Positions 1 through 11,180 are shown, counted from the first letter of the stretch. The stretch: 64,000 nt of DNA from Staphylococcus borealis (GCF_001224225.1 NZ_CUEE01000002.1:248001-312000), one strand, 5' to 3'. Numbers and translations are program-made. The notes: generated from the letters alone by a model not told the origin.

Positions 1-177
1 CTTCAAGAAATTTGTGCAGTTGATCAAAACTTTGTTAAAGATCCAGATCAAACAGTTGAAGCTTTCTTAAAATCTAAAGGTGGTAAACTTGTTGACTTCG
101 TTCGCTATGAAGTAGGCGAAGGTATGGAAAAACGTGAAGAAAACTTCGCAGATGAAGTTAAAGGTCAAATGAAATAA
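1..177 (+). CDS. tsf: Elongation factor Ts, C-terminal fragment
   Basis: This is the 3' end of a gene that begins before the window; 58 codons in frame 1 precede the TAA at 175-177. The translation contains [21 protein letters not shown] and ends in [10 protein letters not shown], which matches the C-terminal coiled-coil and end of bacterial EF-Ts. EF-Ts is the cytoplasmic nucleotide exchange factor that regenerates EF-Tu-GTP. The next gene is pyrH, the usual neighbour in Firmicutes (rpsB-tsf-pyrH-frr). The start and N-terminal domain cannot be seen here. Confidence 0.93.
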   Translation, partial: LQEICAVDQNFVKDPDQTVEAFLKSKGGKLVDFVRYEVGEGMEKREENFADEVKGQMK

Positions 178-198
178 TCTGTCGACAGGATTTACAAG

Positions 199-269
199 AA
201 AGAAGACACCTTTGAGGTTTTCTATTATAAAGTCATACTTTATGTTAGAAGGCGCGTCAGTGTCTTCTT
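199..269 (+). promoter_or_regulatory. Long-loop inverted repeat in the tsf-pyrH spacer
   Basis: An 11-bp perfect inverted repeat, AAAGAAGACAC at 199-209 and its complement at 259-269, encloses about 50 nt. No T-run follows the right arm, so it is not a standard terminator. It ends about 45 nt before the pyrH start. It could be a processing or translational control structure in the tsf-pyrH mRNA, but its role is unknown. Confidence 0.4.
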
Positions 270-313
270 TACTTGTATATATTACATATTTTTACAATAG
301 AGAGGAAAAAACA

Positions 314-1036
314 ATGGCGCAAACTTCTAAATATAAACGTGTAGTATTAAAACTTAGTGGTGAAGCACTCGCAGGAGACAAAGGTTTTGGTATTAATCCA
401 ATCATTATTAAAAGTGTAGCACAGCAAGTAGCTGAAGTTGCTAAGATGGATTGTGAAATCGCAGTTATCGTTGGTGGCGGTAATATTTGGAGAGGGAAAA
501 CTGGTAGTGACTTAGGTATGGACCGCGGTACAGCGGATTACATGGGTATGCTTGCTACAGTTATGAACGCTCTTGCACTTCAAGACAGTTTAGAACAATT
601 AGAATGTGACACTCGCGTGTTAACTTCTATTGAAATGAAACAAGTAGCTGAACCTTATATTCGTCGACGAGCTATTAGACATTTAGAGAAGAAACGTGTT
701 GTAATTTTCGCAGCAGGTATTGGCAATCCTTACTTCTCTACAGATACAACTGCAGCGTTACGTGCAGCAGAAGTCGAAGCCGATGTTATTTTAATGGGTA
801 AAAATAATGTTGATGGTGTATATTCAGCAGACCCTAAAGTAGATAAGAATGCGGTTAAATATGATCACTTAACACATATCCAAATGTTACAAGAAGGATT
901 ACAAGTGATGGATTCAACAGCTTCATCATTCTGCATGGATAATAATATTCCATTAAATGTATTCTCAATTATGGAAGAAGGAAATATTAAACGTGCAGTT
1001 ATGGGCGAGAAAATAGGTACATTAATAACTAAATAA
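314..1036 (+). CDS. pyrH: UMP kinase
   Basis: PyrH phosphorylates UMP to UDP with ATP in pyrimidine nucleotide synthesis; it is a cytoplasmic hexamer of the amino acid kinase family. The ATG at 314 follows an AGAGGAAA ribosome site and gives 240 residues, the usual length; the longer open frame upstream has no support. Visible motifs are KLSGEAL (residues 13-19), the glycine-rich GGGNIWRG (54-61), the UMP-binding [11 protein letters not shown] near 70-80, and [11 protein letters not shown] further on. frr follows after 17 nt, so the two are probably co-transcribed. Confidence 0.97.
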   Translation: MAQTSKYKRVVLKLSGEALAGDKGFGINPIIIKSVAQQVAEVAKMDCEIAVIVGGGNIWRGKTGSDLGMDRGTADYMGMLATVMNALALQDSLEQLECDTRVLTSIEMKQVAEPYIRRRAIRHLEKKRVVIFAAGIGNPYFSTDTTAALRAAEVEADVILMGKNNVDGVYSADPKVDKNAVKYDHLTHIQMLQEGLQVMDSTASSFCMDNNIPLNVFSIMEEGNIKRAVMGEKIGTLITK

Positions 1037-1053
1037 TTAGAGGTGTAATTAGT

Positions 1054-1608
1054 ATGAGTGACATTATTCAAGACACTAAAGCTAGAATGAGTAAATCTAT
1101 CGATAATTTATCACGTGAATTAGCAAATATCAGTGCTGGAAGAGCAAATTCAAATTTATTAAGTGGCGTAACAGTTGATTATTATGGAGCTCCAACTCCA
1201 GTTCAACAATTAGCTAGTATCAATGTGCCAGAAGCACGTTTATTAGTTATTTCTCCATATGATAAAACTTCAGTGGCTGATATCGAAAAAGCAATTAACG
1301 CTGCGAACTTAGGTGTAAATCCTACAAGTGATGGCGAAGTTATTCGTATCACAGTTCCTGCTTTAACTGAAGAACGTCGTAAAGAGTTAGTGAAAAATGT
1401 TAAGAAAATTGGTGAAGATGCGAAAGTTTCAATTCGAAACATTCGTCGCGATATTAACGACCAATTGAAAAAAGATGAAAAAAATGGAGACATTACTGAA
1501 GACGACTTAAGAAGTCAAACAGAAGATGTACAAAAAGCAACTGATAATTCTATTAAGGAAATTGATCAATTAGTAGAAGACAAAGAAAAAGACATTATGT
1601 CTGTTTAA
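1054..1608 (+). CDS. frr: Ribosome recycling factor
   Basis: RRF splits post-termination ribosomes together with EF-G and mimics tRNA in shape. The ORF has 184 residues (family about 185). It carries the helical N-terminal [20 protein letters not shown], the beta-domain segment [14 protein letters not shown], and the C-terminal helix with [18 protein letters not shown]. An AGAGGTG ribosome site precedes the ATG at 1054. It is the last gene of the tsf-pyrH-frr group, and a strong terminator lies 90 nt downstream. Confidence 0.97.
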   Translation: MSDIIQDTKARMSKSIDNLSRELANISAGRANSNLLSGVTVDYYGAPTPVQQLASINVPEARLLVISPYDKTSVADIEKAINAANLGVNPTSDGEVIRITVPALTEERRKELVKNVKKIGEDAKVSIRNIRRDINDQLKKDEKNGDITEDDLRSQTEDVQKATDNSIKEIDQLVEDKEKDIMSV

Positions 1609-1695
1609 TGAGTTCGACAATAAATTAATTCATTTAATAATGTGTAAGTTGTATTTAAAGTGTACTTTATACATTACTATAAATTATTTTAGTCT

Positions 1696-1730
1696 AAACT
1701 GTGCCAATTCAGACTTTGGTACAGTTTTTT
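1696..1730 (+). terminator. Terminator after frr
   Basis: An 11-bp stem (AAACTGTGCCA against TGGTACAGTTT, with one G-U pair) and a short loop are followed by a run of T. This ends the tsf-pyrH-frr unit and separates it from uppS. The 70 nt between it and uppS include a TATGAT at 1759-1764 that may be the uppS -10 box, though no good -35 accompanies it. Confidence 0.85.
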
Positions 1731-1833
1731 CATTTGCTTATTCAATGCCATTATCGAGTATGATAAAATGATAGATGATTTCTTAAATAACTAATATAAT
1801 ATAATAGAGATGATCAGGCTCGGAGGAAAGACC

Positions 1834-2604
1834 ATGTTTAAAAAGCTAATAAAAAGAAATAAGACTAAAATCAGTCAGAACGATGATTTAGATTTACATA
1901 ATTTACCTGAACATGTAGCGATTATCATGGATGGCAATGGACGTTGGGCCAAAAAGCGTAAAATGCCTAGAATAAAAGGTCACTATGAAGGTATGCAAAC
2001 GATTAAAACGGTAACGCGAGAAGCAAGTGATTTGGGCATTAAATACTTAACCTTATACGCTTTTTCAACTGAAAACTGGTCTAGACCTGAAAATGAAGTG
2101 AATTATATCATGAATTTGCCTGTAAATTTTTTGAAAACATTCTTACCAGAACTCATTGAAAAAAATGTTCAAATTGAAACAATTGGATTTCTGGAAGCCG
2201 TTCCTAAATCGACGATAGAAGCGATTGAACACGCAAAAGAAAAAACTAAAAATAATACAGGATTAAAATTGATATTTGCTATTAATTACGGTGGACGTGC
2301 TGAAATTGTACAAAGTATGAAATCAATTTATGATGAACTTCAACATAACGGTCAAGGCAGTAAAGATATTGACGAATCAATGGTAACCAAGCATTTAATG
2401 ACACATTCATACCCAGATCCTGAATTATTAATTCGTACTTCTGGCGAACAACGTATTAGTAATTTCCTTATTTGGCAGTCTTCTTATAGTGAATTTATAT
2501 TCAATGAGAAATTATGGCCAGACTTTGACGGTGAAGAATTTAAAAATTGTTTAAAAATATATCAATCTCGCCAAAGACGCTTTGGAGGGTTAAGTAAGGA
2601 GTAG
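1834..2604 (+). CDS. uppS: Undecaprenyl pyrophosphate synthase (cis-prenyltransferase)
   Basis: UppS condenses isopentenyl-PP onto farnesyl-PP to make the C55 carrier lipid for peptidoglycan and teichoic acid. The ATG at 1834 sits 6 nt after CGGAGGAAAG and gives 256 residues, the usual staphylococcal length; an in-frame ATG at 1810 lacks a ribosome site. The signature HVAIIMDGNGRWAKKR places the catalytic Asp at residue 33. The second signature RTSGEQRISNFLIWQSSYSE is near the C-terminus. cdsA starts 3 nt after the stop, so the pair is translationally close. Confidence 0.97.
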   Translation: MFKKLIKRNKTKISQNDDLDLHNLPEHVAIIMDGNGRWAKKRKMPRIKGHYEGMQTIKTVTREASDLGIKYLTLYAFSTENWSRPENEVNYIMNLPVNFLKTFLPELIEKNVQIETIGFLEAVPKSTIEAIEHAKEKTKNNTGLKLIFAINYGGRAEIVQSMKSIYDELQHNGQGSKDIDESMVTKHLMTHSYPDPELLIRTSGEQRISNFLIWQSSYSEFIFNEKLWPDFDGEEFKNCLKIYQSRQRRFGGLSKE

Positions 2605-2607
2605 CGT

Positions 2608-3390
2608 ATGAAAGTTAGAACTTTAACCGCAATTATTGCTTTGATAATATTTCTCCCAATTTTATTAATGGGTGGAACAACACTCATGTTGTTTGCGTAC
2701 TTACTCGCTTTAATTGCTTTAAAAGAACTCTTAAATATGAATATGATTAAATTACTTTCAGTCCCTGGCATTTTTAGTGCATTAGCATTAATCATTATTA
2801 TGTTGCCTCAATCAGCAGGTGACTGGGTTAGTGATATTCAGTTAAAAAGTTTAATCGCAATGAGTTTTATTTTATTAAGTTATACTGTATTGTCTAAGAA
2901 TAGATTTAGTTTTATGGACGCAGCATTTTGTCTGATGTCAGTTGCATACGTAGGCATTGGATTTATGTATTTCTATGCAACACGTTCAGATGGTTTACAT
3001 TACATACTTTATGCATTTTTAGTGGTATGGTTAACTGATACAGGGGCTTATATTTTCGGTCGTTTGATGGGGAAACATAAATTGTGGCCAGTTATCAGTC
3101 CAAATAAAACAATCGAAGGCTTTATTGGTGGCTTAATTTGTAGTTTAATAGTACCAATTGTTATGTTATGGTTTGTTGATTTTAATTTAAACATTTGGTT
3201 ACTATTATTAGTAACAATCATCTTAAGTATTTTTGGTCAACTAGGTGATTTAGTTGAATCAGGATTTAAACGTCATTTTGGTGTTAAAGATTCTGGACGA
3301 ATTTTACCAGGTCATGGCGGCATATTAGACCGCTTTGATAGCTTTATGTTTGTTTTACCATTACTCAACATTTTATTAATACAAATGTAG
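2608..3390 (+). CDS. cdsA: Phosphatidate cytidylyltransferase
   Basis: CdsA makes CDP-diacylglycerol from phosphatidic acid and CTP, the branch point to phosphatidylglycerol and cardiolipin. The 260-residue protein is very hydrophobic, with about eight membrane segments. The CTP-transferase signature is intact near the C-terminus: [15 protein letters not shown], then [13 protein letters not shown] middle motif, [12 protein letters not shown], is also typical. The start follows uppS by 3 nt, with AGTAAGGAG inside the end of uppS as ribosome site. Its product feeds PgsA, encoded at 32400. Confidence 0.96.
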   Translation: MKVRTLTAIIALIIFLPILLMGGTTLMLFAYLLALIALKELLNMNMIKLLSVPGIFSALALIIIMLPQSAGDWVSDIQLKSLIAMSFILLSYTVLSKNRFSFMDAAFCLMSVAYVGIGFMYFYATRSDGLHYILYAFLVVWLTDTGAYIFGRLMGKHKLWPVISPNKTIEGFIGGLICSLIVPIVMLWFVDFNLNIWLLLLVTIILSIFGQLGDLVESGFKRHFGVKDSGRILPGHGGILDRFDSFMFVLPLLNILLIQM

Positions 3391-3600
3391 TATGATTTTA
3401 ATGTTTTATTTATATATGAAAAATGTATAGTGCTATAATTGAGGAGTTATTGAGTGCACATTTGACTAGATATAGTAGATGATGTAATTCTTAACTCCTT
3501 TTATTAAAAGTAAAATTCTTGAATAATTTAACTAAATCATAGATAATCTACATCATTCTTATGAATAAAGTAGAAAATTAATTTAATTGAGGTGTGACAC

Positions 3601-4887
3601 GTGAGTTATTTAATCACTATTGTCTCATTTATAATCGTGTTTGGTGTACTGGTTACAGTACATGAATATGGTCACATGTTCTTTGCTAAGCGTGCAGGAA
3701 TAATGTGTCCTGAATTTGCGATAGGTATGGGACCCAAAATCTTTAGTTTCCGAAAGAATGAAACGTTATACACAATCCGTCTATTACCAGTCGGTGGATA
3801 TGTAAGAATGGCTGGAGATGGTTTAGAAGAACCGCCAGTTGAACCAGGCATGAATGTTAAAGTTAAGCTTAATGATAAAGATGAAATTACGCATATTATT
3901 TTAGATGATCAACATAAATTCCAAAAAATAGAAGCAATCGAAGTCAAAAAATGTGACTTTAAAGATGATTTATATATAGAAGGTATTACATCATATGACA
4001 ATGAGCGCCATCACTTTAACATTGCTGAGAAGGCCTATTTCGTTGAAAATGGAAGCTTAATCCAAATTGCACCACGACATCGCCAATTTGCACACAAGAA
4101 GCCATTACCAAAATTTTTAACATTATTTGCAGGACCTTTGTTTAACTTTATATTGGCTTTGGTTCTATTTATTGCATTAGCTTATTTCCAAGGTACACCT
4201 ACTACTTCAGTAGCGCAATTAGCTGATAACTACCCTGCACAACAAGCAGGATTAAAAGCTGGGGATAAAATTGTTCAAGTAGGTCCATATAAAACAAAGG
4301 ATTTTGACGATATACAATCTGCTGCGAATAAAATTAAAGATAACAAAACAACGATAAAATTTGAAAGAGATAACCAAATCAAGTCAGTTGATATAACACC
4401 TAAGAAACAAGTAATTAAACAAACGAAATTAAATTCTGAAACGACATACATTTTAGGTTTCCAGCCGGAAAAAGAACATACATTAATTAAACCAATAGCT
4501 TTAGGGTTTGATCAGTTTGTAAGTGCGAGTACGTTAATATTTAAAGCAGTAGGCACAATGATTGCAAGTATATTTACTGGTCAATTTTCTTTAGACATGT
4601 TAAATGGTCCAGTGGGTATTTATCATAATGTCGATTCTGTTGTGAAACAGGGTGTTATTGCATTAACGTATTACACTGCACTGTTAAGTGTTAACTTAGG
4701 TATAATGAACTTGTTACCAATCCCAGCACTTGATGGTGGTCGAATCTTATTCGTACTTTATGAAGCCATCTTTAGAAGACCAGTGAATAAGAAAGCTGAA
4801 ACAATGATAATAGCAGCTGGTGCTATATTTGTCTTAATTATCATGGTTCTAGTAACTTGGAACGACATACAACGTTATTTCTTATAA
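3601..4887 (+). CDS. rseP: Membrane site-2 zinc metalloprotease RseP/Eep
   Basis: This is an intramembrane protease of the S2P (M50) family. In Gram-positive bacteria such enzymes (Eep, RasP) cleave anti-sigma factors and leftover lipoprotein signal peptides. The start is GTG at 3601 after GAGGTGTGAC. HEYGH at residues 21-25 supplies the zinc ligands within the first membrane helix. A PDZ domain follows a second helix ([12 protein letters not shown]). The third ligand motif, [12 protein letters not shown], lies near the C-terminus. Length is 428. A weak inverted repeat (3442-3499) in the 210-bp spacer may separate it from cdsA. proS follows after 18 nt. Confidence 0.95.
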   Translation: MSYLITIVSFIIVFGVLVTVHEYGHMFFAKRAGIMCPEFAIGMGPKIFSFRKNETLYTIRLLPVGGYVRMAGDGLEEPPVEPGMNVKVKLNDKDEITHIILDDQHKFQKIEAIEVKKCDFKDDLYIEGITSYDNERHHFNIAEKAYFVENGSLIQIAPRHRQFAHKKPLPKFLTLFAGPLFNFILALVLFIALAYFQGTPTTSVAQLADNYPAQQAGLKAGDKIVQVGPYKTKDFDDIQSAANKIKDNKTTIKFERDNQIKSVDITPKKQVIKQTKLNSETTYILGFQPEKEHTLIKPIALGFDQFVSASTLIFKAVGTMIASIFTGQFSLDMLNGPVGIYHNVDSVVKQGVIALTYYTALLSVNLGIMNLLPIPALDGGRILFVLYEAIFRRPVNKKAETMIIAAGAIFVLIIMVLVTWNDIQRYFL

Positions 4888-4905
4888 ATTAAGGAGGAGT
4901 AAGTG

Positions 4906-6606
4906 ATGAAACAATCGAAAGTTTTCATTCCAACAATGAGAGATGTACCTGCTGAAGCAGAAGCATTAAGTCATCAATTATTATTAAAAGCAGGGTTAAT
5001 TAAACAAAGCACAAGTGGTATTTATAGCTATTTGCCACTCGCTTCTCGTGTCTTAAATAATATTTCTAAAATTATTCGTGAAGAAATGGAACGTATAGAT
5101 GCTGTTGAAATTTTAATGCCTGCGCTTCAACAAGCAGAACTTTGGGAAGAGTCAGGTCGTTGGGGTGCCTATGGTCCAGAACTTATGCGATTAAAAGACC
5201 GCAATGGTCGTGAATTTGCACTAGGACCAACGCATGAGGAAGTAGTCACTTCTATCGTGAGAGATGAACTTAAGTCATATAAACAATTACCATTAACTTT
5301 ATTCCAAATTCAGTCTAAATTCCGTGATGAAAAGCGTCCACGTTTCGGGTTATTACGTGGTAGAGAGTTTATTATGAAAGATGCTTATTCATTCCATGCT
5401 GATGAAGCATCACTTGATGATACGTATCAAGATATGTACAACGCTTACGGTCGTATATTCAAACGCGTTGGTATTAATGCGCGTCCAGTAGTTGCAGATT
5501 CAGGTGCAATTGGCGGTAATCATACACATGAATTTATGGCGCTAAGTGAAATTGGTGAAGATACGATTGTTTATAGTGAACATAGTGATTATGCAGCTAA
5601 CATTGAAAAAGCTGAAGTTGCATATTATCCAAATGAAAAACATGCTGAAGTTGCACCACTTGAAAAGATTGAAACACCTAATGTTAAAACTGCTCAAGAA
5701 TTAGCAGACTTTTTAAATCGTCCATTGGATGAAATTGTGAAAACGATGATATTCAAAATTGATGGTGAATTTATCATGTTCTTAATCAGAGGTCACCATG
5801 AGTTAAATGATGTCAAAGTTAAAGCGTACTTCGGAACAGATCATGTTGAGATGGCAACTGAAGATGAAATTATTAATTTATTAAGTGCAAGTCCAGGATC
5901 ATTAGGACCAATTCATGATAAAGAAATTAAAATTTACGCTGATAATTTTGTTAAAGATTTAAATAATTTAGTGGTAGGTGCAAATGAAAATGGCTACCAT
6001 TATGTAAATGCCAATATTGGACGCGACTTTAATGTTGATGAATATGGTGATTTCCGCTTTATCTTAGAAGGTGAACCATTAAGTGATGGCTCTGGTGAAG
6101 CGAAATTTGCTGAAGGTATTGAAGTTGGTCAAGTATTCAAATTGGGAACAAAATACTCAGAAGCAATGAACGCAACATTCTTAGATAATCAAGGTAAAGC
6201 TAAACCATTAATCATGGGATGTTACGGTATTGGTGTATCAAGAACATTAAGTGCTATTGTCGAACAAAATAATGATGAAAATGGTATTATTTGGCCAAAA
6301 TCAGTGACACCGTTTGATTTACACTTAATAACAATAAATCCTAAAAAAGATGAACAACTTGAATTAGGTAATCAATTGTATGAAACATTGCAACAACAAT
6401 ATGATGTACTTTATGATGACCGTAAAGATCGTGCAGGCGTTAAATTCAACGATGCAGATTTAATTGGTTTACCTATACGAATTGTCGTAGGTAAAAATGC
6501 GAGTGATGGTATCGTCGAAGTCAAAGTGCGTCAAACTGGTGAGAGTGAAGATGTTCATATAAATGATTTAAATGACTATATCGCTACATTATACAGTCAA
6601 TTATAA
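4906..6606 (+). CDS. proS: Prolyl-tRNA synthetase (bacterial type)
   Basis: This class II synthetase charges tRNA-Pro. With the ATG at 4906, 8 nt after AGGAGG, it has 566 residues; the overlapping GTG at 4903 is an alternative start one codon longer. Class II motifs are visible: motif 1 around [24 protein letters not shown], motif 2 [25 protein letters not shown], and motif 3 [17 protein letters not shown]. The INS editing domain (about 225-385) contains the YbaK-like region with [15 protein letters not shown]. The C-terminal anticodon-binding domain ends the protein. It follows rseP as in other staphylococci. Confidence 0.97.
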   Translation: MKQSKVFIPTMRDVPAEAEALSHQLLLKAGLIKQSTSGIYSYLPLASRVLNNISKIIREEMERIDAVEILMPALQQAELWEESGRWGAYGPELMRLKDRNGREFALGPTHEEVVTSIVRDELKSYKQLPLTLFQIQSKFRDEKRPRFGLLRGREFIMKDAYSFHADEASLDDTYQDMYNAYGRIFKRVGINARPVVADSGAIGGNHTHEFMALSEIGEDTIVYSEHSDYAANIEKAEVAYYPNEKHAEVAPLEKIETPNVKTAQELADFLNRPLDEIVKTMIFKIDGEFIMFLIRGHHELNDVKVKAYFGTDHVEMATEDEIINLLSASPGSLGPIHDKEIKIYADNFVKDLNNLVVGANENGYHYVNANIGRDFNVDEYGDFRFILEGEPLSDGSGEAKFAEGIEVGQVFKLGTKYSEAMNATFLDNQGKAKPLIMGCYGIGVSRTLSAIVEQNNDENGIIWPKSVTPFDLHLITINPKKDEQLELGNQLYETLQQQYDVLYDDRKDRAGVKFNDADLIGLPIRIVVGKNASDGIVEVKVRQTGESEDVHINDLNDYIATLYSQL

Positions 6607-6617
6607 TATGGTGAACG

Positions 6618-6727
6618 CTTAGACGTATGATTTAAGCGTCTAAGTCATTACTGAGTTAATAGAGCAATCAATGCACTAATCGAAATGAGGTTAGGACAAT
6701 TTCATAGTTGTCTAAGCCTCTTTTTTA
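6618..6727 (+). terminator. Double hairpin terminator after proS
   Basis: Two hairpins follow proS: CTTAGACG/CGTCTAAG at 6618-6644, then a 14-bp imperfect stem from GAGGTTAGGACAA (6687) to its partner ending GCCTC at 6720, followed by TTTTTT. The second stem has the GAGG-Y-T-RGGACA head that recurs in the intergenic repeats elsewhere in this window. It should end the uppS-to-proS unit before polC. Confidence 0.8.
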
Positions 6728-6749
6728 TTAAAAGAATTAAACGCAGCAA

Positions 6750-6778
6750 ATGAAATGCATCACTCAAAGTAGTATAAT
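6750..6778 (+). promoter_or_regulatory. Candidate polC promoter
   Basis: A perfect TATAAT lies at 6773-6778, with the weak -35 ATGAAA 17 nt upstream. The predicted RNA would start about 80 nt before the polC ATG. The -10 is good and the -35 poor, so confidence is moderate. Confidence 0.4.
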
Positions 6779-6863
6779 AGATATCAAGTTTGTAGTTAGA
6801 ACATAACACTTTACGTTAAAACAAAATTGAGAAAAGAGTTAAATATAAGGGTGGTTATCTGTC

Positions 6864-9800
6864 ATGGCAATGACGAATCAAGAAAAATTTAAAGTACTTG
6901 CGGACCAAATTAAAGTTTCCAATCAACTTGATCAAACAATTATTGAACAAGGTGAATTAACGCGAGTAGATGTGTCAAATAAAAATAGAACGTGGGAATT
7001 TCAAATTACATTGCCATATTTTCTATCACACGAAGATTATTTAATTTTTACAAATGCAATTACTGAAGAATTTAAAGACATTGCCAAAGTTGATTGGCAT
7101 TTTATAATTCAAGATACAAGTAACCAAGATGAACATGCCATTAAATATTTTGGTCATTGTATTGAACACACTGCACTATCGCCTAAAGTGAAGGGTCAGC
7201 TTAAACAGAAACGTTTAATTATGTCAGGCAACGTGCTCAAAGTAATGACCTCAAATGACATCGAAAGAAATCACTTTGATAAAGTATGTAATGGTAGCTT
7301 AGTAAAAGCATTTCGTAAATGTGGTTTTGATATAGATAAAGTCGTATTTGAAACAGATGACTCAAGTTCTTATGATGATTTAGCCTCACTTGAAGCGCAT
7401 ATTCAAGAGGAAGATGAGAAGAGTGCGCGTGAAGCTACCGAAAAAATCGAAAAAATGAAAGCTGAGAAAGCGAAACAACAAGATAATAACGAAAGCAATG
7501 TTGAAAAATGCCAAATTGGTAAACCAATACAAGTTGAAAATATTAAACCTATTGAGTCAATTGTTGAAGAAGAATTCAAAGTTGCAATTGAGGGTGTTAT
7601 ATTTGATATTAACCTTAAAGAATTGAAGAGTGGCCGTCACATTGTTGAATTAAAAGTGACAGACTATACGGACTCTTTAGTGCTTAAAATGTTTACACGA
7701 AAAAATAAAGACGATTTAGATCACTTTAAGGCACTTAGTGTTGGTAAATGGGTTCGTGCTCAAGGACGTATTGAAGAAGACACATTTGTCAGAGATTTGG
7801 TTATGATGATGTCTGATATTGAAGAAATCAAAAAGGCGCCAAAGCAAGATAAAGCAGAAGAAAAACGAGTAGAGTTTCATTTGCATACATCAATGAGCCA
7901 AATGGATGGCATTCCTAACATAAGTGCGTATGTTGATCAAGCTGCTAAATGGGGACATAAAGCGATAGCAGTTACTGACCATAACGTCGTGCAAGCATTT
8001 CCTGATGCTCACGGCGCAGCTGAAAAAAACGGCATCAAAATGATTTATGGTATGGAAGGTATGCTTGTAGACGATGGAGTACCTATTGCTTATAAACCTA
8101 CAGACCGAGATCTTAAAGAAGTTACATATGTCGTGTTTGACGTTGAAACGACAGGACTGTCAAACCAATATGACCAAATTATAGAATTGGCTGCTGTTAA
8201 AGTAAAAGATGGAGAAATTATTGATAAATTTGAACGTTTCAGTAATCCACATGAGAAATTATCAGAAACGATTATAAATTTAACGCATATTACTGATGAT
8301 ATGTTAACAGATGCGCCTGAAATTGATGAAGTACTAACAGAATTTAAAACGTGGGTTGGCGACGCTATATTTGTAGCGCATAATGCATCATTCGATATGG
8401 GCTTCATCGACACAGGATATGAAAGACTAGGGTTTGGCCCATCAACGAATGGTGTCATTGATACATTGGAATTATCACGTACGATTAATACTGAATATGG
8501 TAAACACGGTTTAAACTTTTTAGCTAAAAAATATGGTGTAGAACTAACACAGCACCATAGAGCCATTTATGATACTGAAGCTACGGCATATATTTTCATT
8601 AAAATGGTTCAACAAATGAAAGAATTAGGCGTAACAAACCACAAAGACATCAACCAAAAACTATCGAATGAGGATGCATATAAACGTGCACGACCAACAC
8701 ATGTAACATTAATTGTTCAAACACAAGAAGGTCTAAAAAACTTATTTAAGATTGTAAGTGCTTCTTTAGTTAAATATTACTATCGTACACCAAGAATTCC
8801 ACGATCATTATTAAATGAATATCGTGAAGGTATCTTGGTAGGAACTGCATGTGATGAAGGTGAATTATTCACGGCTGTTATGCAAAGAGATCAGTCAGAA
8901 GTTGAAAAAATTGCTAAGTATTATGACTTTATTGAAGTCCAACCACCAAAACTTTATCAAGATTTGATTGATAGAGAGCTGATTAGAGATACAGAAACAC
9001 TATACGAAATCTATGACCGTATCTTGAAAGCTGGAGAAAGTACTGGTATTCCTGTTTTAGCAACAGGTAACGCACATTATTTATATGAGCATGATGCCAT
9101 TGCACGTAAAATATTGATTGCCTCACAACCCGGTAATCCTTTAAATCGCTCAACATTACCTGAAGCACATTTTAGAACAACAGATGAGATGCTAGATGAG
9201 TTCCACTTCTTAGGTGAAGAAAAAGCACACGAAATTGTAGTTAAAAACACCAATGACTTAGCAGACCGAATAGATAAAGTTATTCCGATTAAAGATCAGC
9301 TATTCACACCACGCATGGATGGTGCGAATGAAGAGATACGTGAATTAAGCTATACAAATGCTAAAAAATTATATGGTGAGGATTTACCACAAATTGTAAT
9401 TGATCGACTTGAAAAAGAACTTGCAAGTATTATCGGGAATGGATTCTCAGTTATTTATTTGATCTCTCAACGTCTTGTGAAAAAATCATTGGATGATGGT
9501 TATTTAGTAGGTTCACGTGGTTCGGTAGGCTCAAGTTTTGTGGCGACGATGACAGAAATTACTGAAGTTAATCCGCTTCCACCTCACTACATTTGCCCTA
9601 ATTGTAAAACAAGTGAGTTCTTTGATGATGGTTCTGTAGGTTCAGGATTTGATTTACCTGATAAAAAATGTAGCACTTGTGGTGCCGATCTTATCAAAGA
9701 AGGGCAAGATATTCCGTTCGAAACGTTCTTAGGATTTAAAGGGGATAAAGTACCTGATATTGACTTGAACTTTAGTGGTGAATATCAACCTAACGCACAT

Positions 9801-11180
9801 AACTACACTAAAGTGCTGTTCGGAGAAGACAAGGTATTCCGTGCTGGAACAATAGGTACTGTTGCTGAAAAAACAGCATTCGGTTATGTTAAAGGTTATT
9901 TAAATGATCAAGGTATCCACAAACGTGGTGCTGAAATCGATCGCCTTGTTAAAGGATGTACAGGTGTCAAACGTACAACCGGTCAACACCCGGGTGGTAT
10001 TATTGTTGTTCCAGATTATATGGACATTTATGATTTCACGCCAATCCAATTTCCAGCAGATGATCAAAGTGCTTCTTGGATGACGACACATTTTGACTTC
10101 CATTCTATCCACGATAATGTGTTGAAACTAGATATACTTGGACACGATGATCCTACAATGATTCGTATGCTACAAGATTTATCTGGTATAGATCCAAAGA
10201 CCATTCCGGTCGATGATAAAGAAACGATGCAAATCTTTAGTAGTCCGGAATCATTGGGTGTAACTGAAGAAGATATTCTTTGTAAGACAGGGACATTTGG
10301 TGTGCCTGAATTTGGGACAGGGTTTGTTCGACAAATGCTGGAAGATACTAAGCCAACGACGTTTTCAGAATTAGTTCAAATCTCAGGATTATCTCATGGT
10401 ACCGATGTATGGTTAGGTAATGCACAAGAATTAATCCGAACAGGTATTTGTGATTTATCAAGCGTTATAGGCTGTCGTGACGATATAATGGTTTATTTAA
10501 TGTATGCAGGATTAGAACCCTCTATGGCCTTCAAAACGATGGAGTCAGTGCGTAAAGGTAAAGGGTTAACTGATGAAATGATAGACGCTATGAAAGAGAA
10601 TGATGTACCAGACTGGTATTTAGATTCTTGCTTAAAAATTAAATACATGTTCCCTAAAGCCCATGCGGCTGCATATGTATTAATGGCAGTGAGAATTGCA
10701 TACTTTAAAGTGCATCATCCACTTTATTATTACGCAGCATACTTTACAATTCGTGCTTCAGACTTTGATTTGATTACGATGATTAAAGATAAAGAAAGTA
10801 TTAAGAATACAGTGAAAGATATGTATTCTAGATACATGGACCTCGGTAAAAAAGAGAAAGATGTGCTTACTGTGTTAGAAATCATGAATGAAATGGCGCA
10901 TCGTGGGTTCCGTATGCAACCGATTAGTCTCGAGAAAAGTCAGGCATTTGACTTTATTATTGAAGGAGATACGTTAATCCCGCCATTTATTTCTGTGCCT
11001 GGACTTGGAGAGAACGTTGCTAAACGTATTGTAGAAGCACGAGAAGATGGTCCTTTCTTATCTAAAGAAGATTTAAATAAGAAAGCTGGATTATCTCAAA
11101 AAATCATCGAGTACCTTGATGATTTAGGTTCGTTACCTGACCTACCAGACAAAGCACAGTTATCTATCTTTGATATGTAA
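6864..11180 (+). CDS. polC: DNA polymerase III alpha subunit, PolC type
   Basis: PolC is the replicative polymerase of low-GC Gram-positives, with built-in proofreading. The 1438-residue length equals that of S. aureus PolC. Domains in order: an N-terminal domain; an OB fold (about 220-320, FKVAIEGVIFDINLKELKSG); a PHP domain (HLHTSMSQMDG, about 335) interrupted by the DnaQ-like exonuclease with VVFDVETTGL near 420; the palm with PDIDLNFSGEYQ; a zinc site CPNCKTSEFF and CSTCGAD; and a C-terminal HhH region GLGENVAKRIVEAR. The last residues QLSIFDM resemble a beta-clamp binding peptide. It has its own candidate promoter and is followed by the rimP operon. Confidence 0.98.
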   Translation: MAMTNQEKFKVLADQIKVSNQLDQTIIEQGELTRVDVSNKNRTWEFQITLPYFLSHEDYLIFTNAITEEFKDIAKVDWHFIIQDTSNQDEHAIKYFGHCIEHTALSPKVKGQLKQKRLIMSGNVLKVMTSNDIERNHFDKVCNGSLVKAFRKCGFDIDKVVFETDDSSSYDDLASLEAHIQEEDEKSAREATEKIEKMKAEKAKQQDNNESNVEKCQIGKPIQVENIKPIESIVEEEFKVAIEGVIFDINLKELKSGRHIVELKVTDYTDSLVLKMFTRKNKDDLDHFKALSVGKWVRAQGRIEEDTFVRDLVMMMSDIEEIKKAPKQDKAEEKRVEFHLHTSMSQMDGIPNISAYVDQAAKWGHKAIAVTDHNVVQAFPDAHGAAEKNGIKMIYGMEGMLVDDGVPIAYKPTDRDLKEVTYVVFDVETTGLSNQYDQIIELAAVKVKDGEIIDKFERFSNPHEKLSETIINLTHITDDMLTDAPEIDEVLTEFKTWVGDAIFVAHNASFDMGFIDTGYERLGFGPSTNGVIDTLELSRTINTEYGKHGLNFLAKKYGVELTQHHRAIYDTEATAYIFIKMVQQMKELGVTNHKDINQKLSNEDAYKRARPTHVTLIVQTQEGLKNLFKIVSASLVKYYYRTPRIPRSLLNEYREGILVGTACDEGELFTAVMQRDQSEVEKIAKYYDFIEVQPPKLYQDLIDRELIRDTETLYEIYDRILKAGESTGIPVLATGNAHYLYEHDAIARKILIASQPGNPLNRSTLPEAHFRTTDEMLDEFHFLGEEKAHEIVVKNTNDLADRIDKVIPIKDQLFTPRMDGANEEIRELSYTNAKKLYGEDLPQIVIDRLEKELASIIGNGFSVIYLISQRLVKKSLDDGYLVGSRGSVGSSFVATMTEITEVNPLPPHYICPNCKTSEFFDDGSVGSGFDLPDKKCSTCGADLIKEGQDIPFETFLGFKGDKVPDIDLNFSGEYQPNAHNYTKVLFGEDKVFRAGTIGTVAEKTAFGYVKGYLNDQGIHKRGAEIDRLVKGCTGVKRTTGQHPGGIIVVPDYMDIYDFTPIQFPADDQSASWMTTHFDFHSIHDNVLKLDILGHDDPTMIRMLQDLSGIDPKTIPVDDKETMQIFSSPESLGVTEEDILCKTGTFGVPEFGTGFVRQMLEDTKPTTFSELVQISGLSHGTDVWLGNAQELIRTGICDLSSVIGCRDDIMVYLMYAGLEPSMAFKTMESVRKGKGLTDEMIDAMKENDVPDWYLDSCLKIKYMFPKAHAAAYVLMAVRIAYFKVHHPLYYYAAYFTIRASDFDLITMIKDKESIKNTVKDMYSRYMDLGKKEKDVLTVLEIMNEMAHRGFRMQPISLEKSQAFDFIIEGDTLIPPFISVPGLGENVAKRIVEAREDGPFLSKEDLNKKAGLSQKIIEYLDDLGSLPDLPDKAQLSIFDM

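Noticed and set aside
4860..4905. T-box riboswitch before proS
   Set aside because: The rseP-proS gap is only 18 nt, with no room for a T-box and no terminator.
8090..8566. 158-codon minus-strand open frame inside polC
   Set aside because: It lies opposite the well-conserved exonuclease domain, has no ribosome site and no family similarity that I recognise; a shadow of the coding strand.
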